Below are positions 60,366 through 64,000 of a DNA stretch of 64,000 bases, one piece after another (position 1 is the first letter of the stretch; each line of letters starts with the position of its first letter). A program made the translations under genes and the position numbers. Under the pieces are notes generated by a model, which saw only the letters and a program-made list of their open reading frames with translations, made no database searches and was not told where the DNA came from. The stretch spans positions 31,138,333 through 31,202,332 of the forward strand of contig OX419756.1 of assembly GCA_948567375.1 (NCBI GenBank), written 5' to 3'. This DNA is from Lunularia cruciata (Eukaryota > Streptophyta > Marchantiopsida > Lunulariales > Lunulariaceae).

Positions 60366-60940
60366 TGATTTTTGGTGCCACTGCCGGGGATACAAATCTT
60401 GGAAGTGGAAGAATACAAAGCCAAACTCAAAACTGGGTGTTAAAGCAATATGAATGTTTGCATCAAGAGAACAATAGGAAGAGAGAGTTTGAAGATGAAC
60501 ATCGCATCATGAAGAAGATAAACACCTAAAGGTTCAATCTACTTTTGACAAAACCGAATGAGAGACGTTGGACTTTTAACTTCTCCACGAAGTGCAAGAA
60601 GCCGTGCGAGAACTTGACCAAAAGAAATGCAAAGGCGGTTGGCAAGGCTTCTTCTCATCTCCATCTTCTAAGAAGAAGAAAGACCCAAGCGGGCAAACAA
60701 ATTCATTACGGCCCAGTACACCAACTTCCCCTAGAGCTATAAAGGAAGTCGCATCTCTGAAGAATTTTGTTCAAGAAAAGACAACACGGACACTAATGGA
60801 AGAAGAGTGGCAACACCTTTTATGTACGATTCCTCAATTGTCTTGAAGGAATTTTGCAGAACACTCCGAAGGTGTTGAGCCTGATTCTTCTACTTGGGTT
60901 GAAGTTGACACCTCCTGAGAAGAAATTGTCAAAGAAGAGC
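60366..60940 (+). mobile_element. primer site and leader of coding-LTR gypsy
   Basis: TGGTGCCACTGCCGGGGA at 60373-60390 matches 15 of 18 bases of the Athila/Tat-type primer site TGGCGCCGTTGCCGGGGA, the complement of a plant tRNA-Asp 3' end. The following 550 bp are the element's leader or the start of gag; a Lys/Ser-rich stretch (about 60.6-60.85 kb) has no recognised domain. The segment is cut off by copy K, which lies in the opposite orientation. Confidence 0.75.
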
Positions 60941-63900
60941 TGTGACAACCCGGCAAATATCACTTTTGCGGTAATCGGGTAAGTAAAGTTTGTTCTCGCA
61001 GAGATACAAGTCAGAATTGGTCAAATACGAAGCAAAGTAACAATTTCAGTTCTTCTTGGTTGCGTCTTTAATCTCTCAAGTAGAAACCACACCCAGAAGA
61101 GAGTAACAAGCACTGACTCGCAGTCTTGTCACAAATCAAAATTGCTTCACATCAACTCCGCACTGCACTCACAAAAGCAAAATACTACCAACACTACAAT
61201 TCCTCTCAGATCTGTCAAGGCATTGCTTCGATTGCACTTCACTCAGGATCAAACACACAGAATGAAGAGCAAGGCTGCGGAATCCAACATCCAACAAACA
61301 CACTGACTTGCACTTCGATTTCTCCAAACATTCACAAACACAATTACAAAGTTGATACTTGGAATCAAGCTCAAGCGATGAGCACTGCTTCACAGCACTT
61401 CACTTTATGTATTCTCAAAAATAATGAGCACTGAACAACATCTGACTGCGAATGCCACTCTTAAGTAGTGAAGCAATTGACAATTCTAACAACTATACCG
61501 TTCTACCACAACTGTTCTAACCTGCAGATCCAAAATGACAATGCACCTCTTCATATCTTCCCCTTCAAATCTCAAATCGGTTACTAATCTGATCCAATGT
61601 CTACTTCTTCCTCGGCTTTCAAACCTAAACCCGAAGTAATCTTAGTTCTTACTACTCTTTCCTCGGGTTTCACATCTCCTACATCTTCTACCAGATCCAG
61701 CAATTCTCTTTCCTGATCTGAAATTGCACTAGTGGGTAATCTATCTAACTCTTCATCCTTCAACCCACTCTTCTCTAATGTCTCTGAGGGCAACTCCGAA
61801 GACATTTGGATTCCTATGTTATCTACTTTGGGTTTTGCCTTAACATCCTGCCAAAGCTTTTCTAACTCTATTTTCACTAAGTCTAATCTAATTGAAATGT
61901 TATCTTCTACCTCTAAAATCTTTCTGTCTATGCGAGTTCTGAGACTAATCAAAAAGGCATTCAAATCAATGTCCTTCGCTTGTCTTTGCCTCGTCTCCTA
62001 CACCAACAACTTCAACTCGTGCAGTCGCGCTTCTTCAATTCGAACGCTGGCTTTTGTACTTAACATTGCGTTCACTCTGAGGATTATTTCCTTCAATGGC
62101 TCCAATCTTGTCTTTCGTTCTCATTCCCGATTTGCAAGCCATTCCTCTCTGTACATCACCAATTCTTCTTCGAACTCGGCCTTCACTGCCTCCTTCTCTT
62201 TCTCCTTCTATACGATTTTCTCTTCCTGATTACAAAGTAATTCTCGTAATCTCTCTTCTTCTCTATACCGCACAGACAACTCTCTTTGCCACAGTTGCTT
62301 CTTCTCCTCCATACTCTCCATCACTCGATTGAGCTCTTGGTCCTTTGATGCTACCCTCGCCATAGCATGGATAAGCTCTACTCTTGAATCAGCAAACTGC
62401 TGCTTCAAGATTTCATGCTCCGCTACCTGTCTCTCCCTTGCGATGTCACTCTTCCTCGCAAGATCCTCTCAATAACTCACTTCTCTCTTCAGGTCTTTGA
62501 TTACCTGACTTCTCTCTACTGCTTCCGCTCGTAGTACTTCTCTCTCTTCCTCACCTCGGGTTACACTCTTCTTCAACTCTGAGTTCTCTTCTTCTAATCT
62601 TGATAAGACCTGCAAAACAGTCTTTACCTTTGGACAAGTAGATTGCATCTCCTTCTTCTTCTGTTCCAACTTCACCAACAGCGGGCACACTACTTCTTGC
62701 AGGTAATCTACTCCCTTATTGGCAACTTCTTCCTCCCGCAGAGTAGTCTCTCTTCTCTCTTTGTGTTCTCCCCATACTCGCCTTCTTCTCTGGAGTCTTC
62801 GTATCGGAATCGACGCCTCACTACCCGAGCTTTCTTCTACCTCTTCCTTCACTTGACTCGGCCCCGCTTCACACTTCGCCTTACGTCTCGAGAGAACTCC
62901 TTGCTGTACTACAATCTTCTTCTCCTCTAGCACCGGTACTTTGTCTTCCAGTGCCGCATTGTCTTCGGCTTCTACTTCGGCCTGCACTTCTTCTTCATAT
63001 TCTTCCGCCGTTGGTGCCGAGGTCATTTCTACACCGTCTTCATTGTCACTGCTAGTATCTCCACTCTGTAGTGTCAGCTCAGGTTCCTCCTCATGTTCCG
63101 AGTCCTCCATTTTGAGCTTGGCTTCTCCTTCTGAGTCTTCATCTTCTGACTCAATCACCACCATCCCTCGCCTCGGGTTATTTTTCTGCATCTTTTGAGG
63201 TTTCTTGTTTTCTTTGGCTTCTGCTTGCCGAGTTCTCTTCTTCGTCGGGGTTTTTACCATGACCTCCACGTTTTTCCCTGTCTTCGCATAGTAGTCGTCC
63301 GTGGTCCGGATTTGGAGAATGTATTGCTGCTCCTCCGCGTCGACTTCTCTTCTCAAGTCAGGATGGAAATGAGACACCATTCTATTGCGCTCCGCCAAAT
63401 TGAGCAAATTCAACCCGAGGTAGAAATGTGCTGCAAATGGTACGATGTAGTGTGGAGGCGACTTATCCTGCAGATTCCACACCATCTGCCTCGTTTTCCC
63501 GTGAAAGCACCTTGCCCAATTGATTGGTTCTCCTGCAAATAACTTGTGAAAGAACACCACTTGGTGCTTCATCACATACGTGGTTCTCTCCGGCTTCAGG
63601 ATGGCCATTAGTGCACTCACAATTCCTCTCCTCACAGGGTCTTTGTAGCTCTCAACTTTGTACCCATTCTTTGTCCTCTTTGACGAGAAGGCATCTCTCA
63701 CCTCCTGCGTTTCTTGGGCTATCTCTCCTTTCCCCAAGAACGTGGCTCCCTACTCCAAACCCGCCTCCTTCTCGAGTACGAGTCTCCAATCCAACTCTGT
63801 CCAGCGAGCCGGATTTCCTCTCTTCCCTTCTTCCTCAAGACCATCGAGACATTTACTCTCGATAATTTTTGTCATGAATCCTTGAAAACTTACGTTCATG

Positions 63901-64000
63901 TTCCATGCCAGAAAAGTGATCCGAAGTCAGCTCAAGACTTTGATCCTCGCTACTACATCTATTCTCCAAATCGCATGATTTCTCATTGCAAATTCAGAGT
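60941..64000 (-). mobile_element. coding long LTR, copy K (best preserved, runs off edge)
   Basis: Tail end at 60941 (TGTGACAACCCGGCAAATATCA on plus strand); the head lies beyond 64000. The downstream part has CACTACTTAAG (minus strand, about 61.47 kb), the TATA-like box just after the ORF. The unit differs little in layout from copy I and is the least decayed, so it is probably the youngest in the window. It faces copy J tail to tail across the 575-bp leader. Confidence 0.82.
61584..63920 (-). pseudogene. LTR-borne coiled-coil protein ORF (copy K)
   Basis: The longest uninterrupted stretch exceeds 400 codons. Order of parts from the N-terminus: a segment with WTELDWRLVLEKEAG; the conserved core, NGYKVESYKDPVRRGIV through ILKPERTTYVMKHQVVFF, GEPINWARCFHGKTRQMV and PPHYIVPFAAHFYLGLNLL; a basic patch; a long acidic linker; IPIRRLQRRRRVW; and then several hundred residues of heptad-rich coiled coil ending EEEVDIGSD. 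The core pattern (T..V......F.....G..IN.A, then P.YI.PF) resembles the 'putative plant transposon protein' domain (PF20167) found with plant retrotransposons; this is inference from memory. Broken, with about four or five breaks. No signal peptide or membrane segment is seen. Confidence 0.7.

Noticed and set aside
57891-60369. TGAT on both sides of LTR copy J as a target duplication of a solo LTR
   Set aside because: The right TGAT belongs to the spacer before a good primer binding site, so J is a 5' LTR of an element, not a solo LTR.
1-64000. CRISPR array, tRNA or rRNA genes
   Set aside because: No regularly spaced identical repeats with unique spacers, no convincing A/B boxes with cloverleaf, and no rRNA-like blocks were seen; the tandem arrays present are contiguous repeats.

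Overview
The window looks like transposon-dense nuclear DNA of a land plant. The evidence is the mix of families: hAT, Mutator-like and pogo-like DNA transposons, a Ty1/copia element with an initiator-Met-type primer site, several Ty3/gypsy remnants with a plant Athila/Tat-type tRNA-Asp-like primer site, and a LINE with a restriction-like endonuclease. The last, plus a gypsy pol ending in a PHD-finger-like module, would fit a non-flowering plant (bryophyte, lycophyte, fern or gymnosperm) better than a typical crop, but the species cannot be fixed from the sequence. I found no host gene, tRNA, rRNA or CRISPR array that I can defend.

Left part (1-24.1 kb), mostly DNA transposons in unrecognised intergenic sequence. 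A hAT element with a broken transposase lies at about 3.6-6.6 kb (minus). A pogo/Lemi1-like element with clean TIRs and a TA duplication is at 9417-12297. A GC-rich LINE at 15.3-18.6 kb is almost one continuous frame, interrupted by three stops that each fit a C-to-T change. A Mutator-like element with about 54-bp TIRs and a 9-bp target duplication occupies 19651-22725. A short stem-loop from the LINE 3' end recurs at three other places (3.4, 14.4 and 20.2 kb).

Right part (24.1-64 kb), a graveyard of LTR elements. A Ty1/copia LTR, primer site and gag/protease (24082-25690) adjoin a Ty3/gypsy pol (25.7-28.9 kb), which ends in a purine tract and then a very long LTR. That LTR family dominates the rest: about eleven whole or partial copies on both strands, whose outer ends read TGTGGTACCC...GGGTTGTCACA. 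Each long copy carries, inside the LTR, an ORF region for an acidic, coiled-coil-rich protein of several hundred residues. In six copies or sub-copies the ORF is preceded by TATAAAA at a fixed 27 or 33-34 bp from the ATG. One copy (57895-60365) is followed by a primer binding site, which supports calling the whole coding unit an LTR. A second gypsy pol with a C-terminal PHD-like finger (47.9-50.7 kb), and a third gypsy with a different LTR (54.4-57.9 kb), are wedged between these copies.

The most interesting signal is this protein-coding LTR: because the gene lies between the polypurine tract and the primer site, each insertion would carry two copies and each solo LTR would leave one behind. 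All LTR elements here are treated as fossils; all look broken, and the copy at the right edge is the best preserved.
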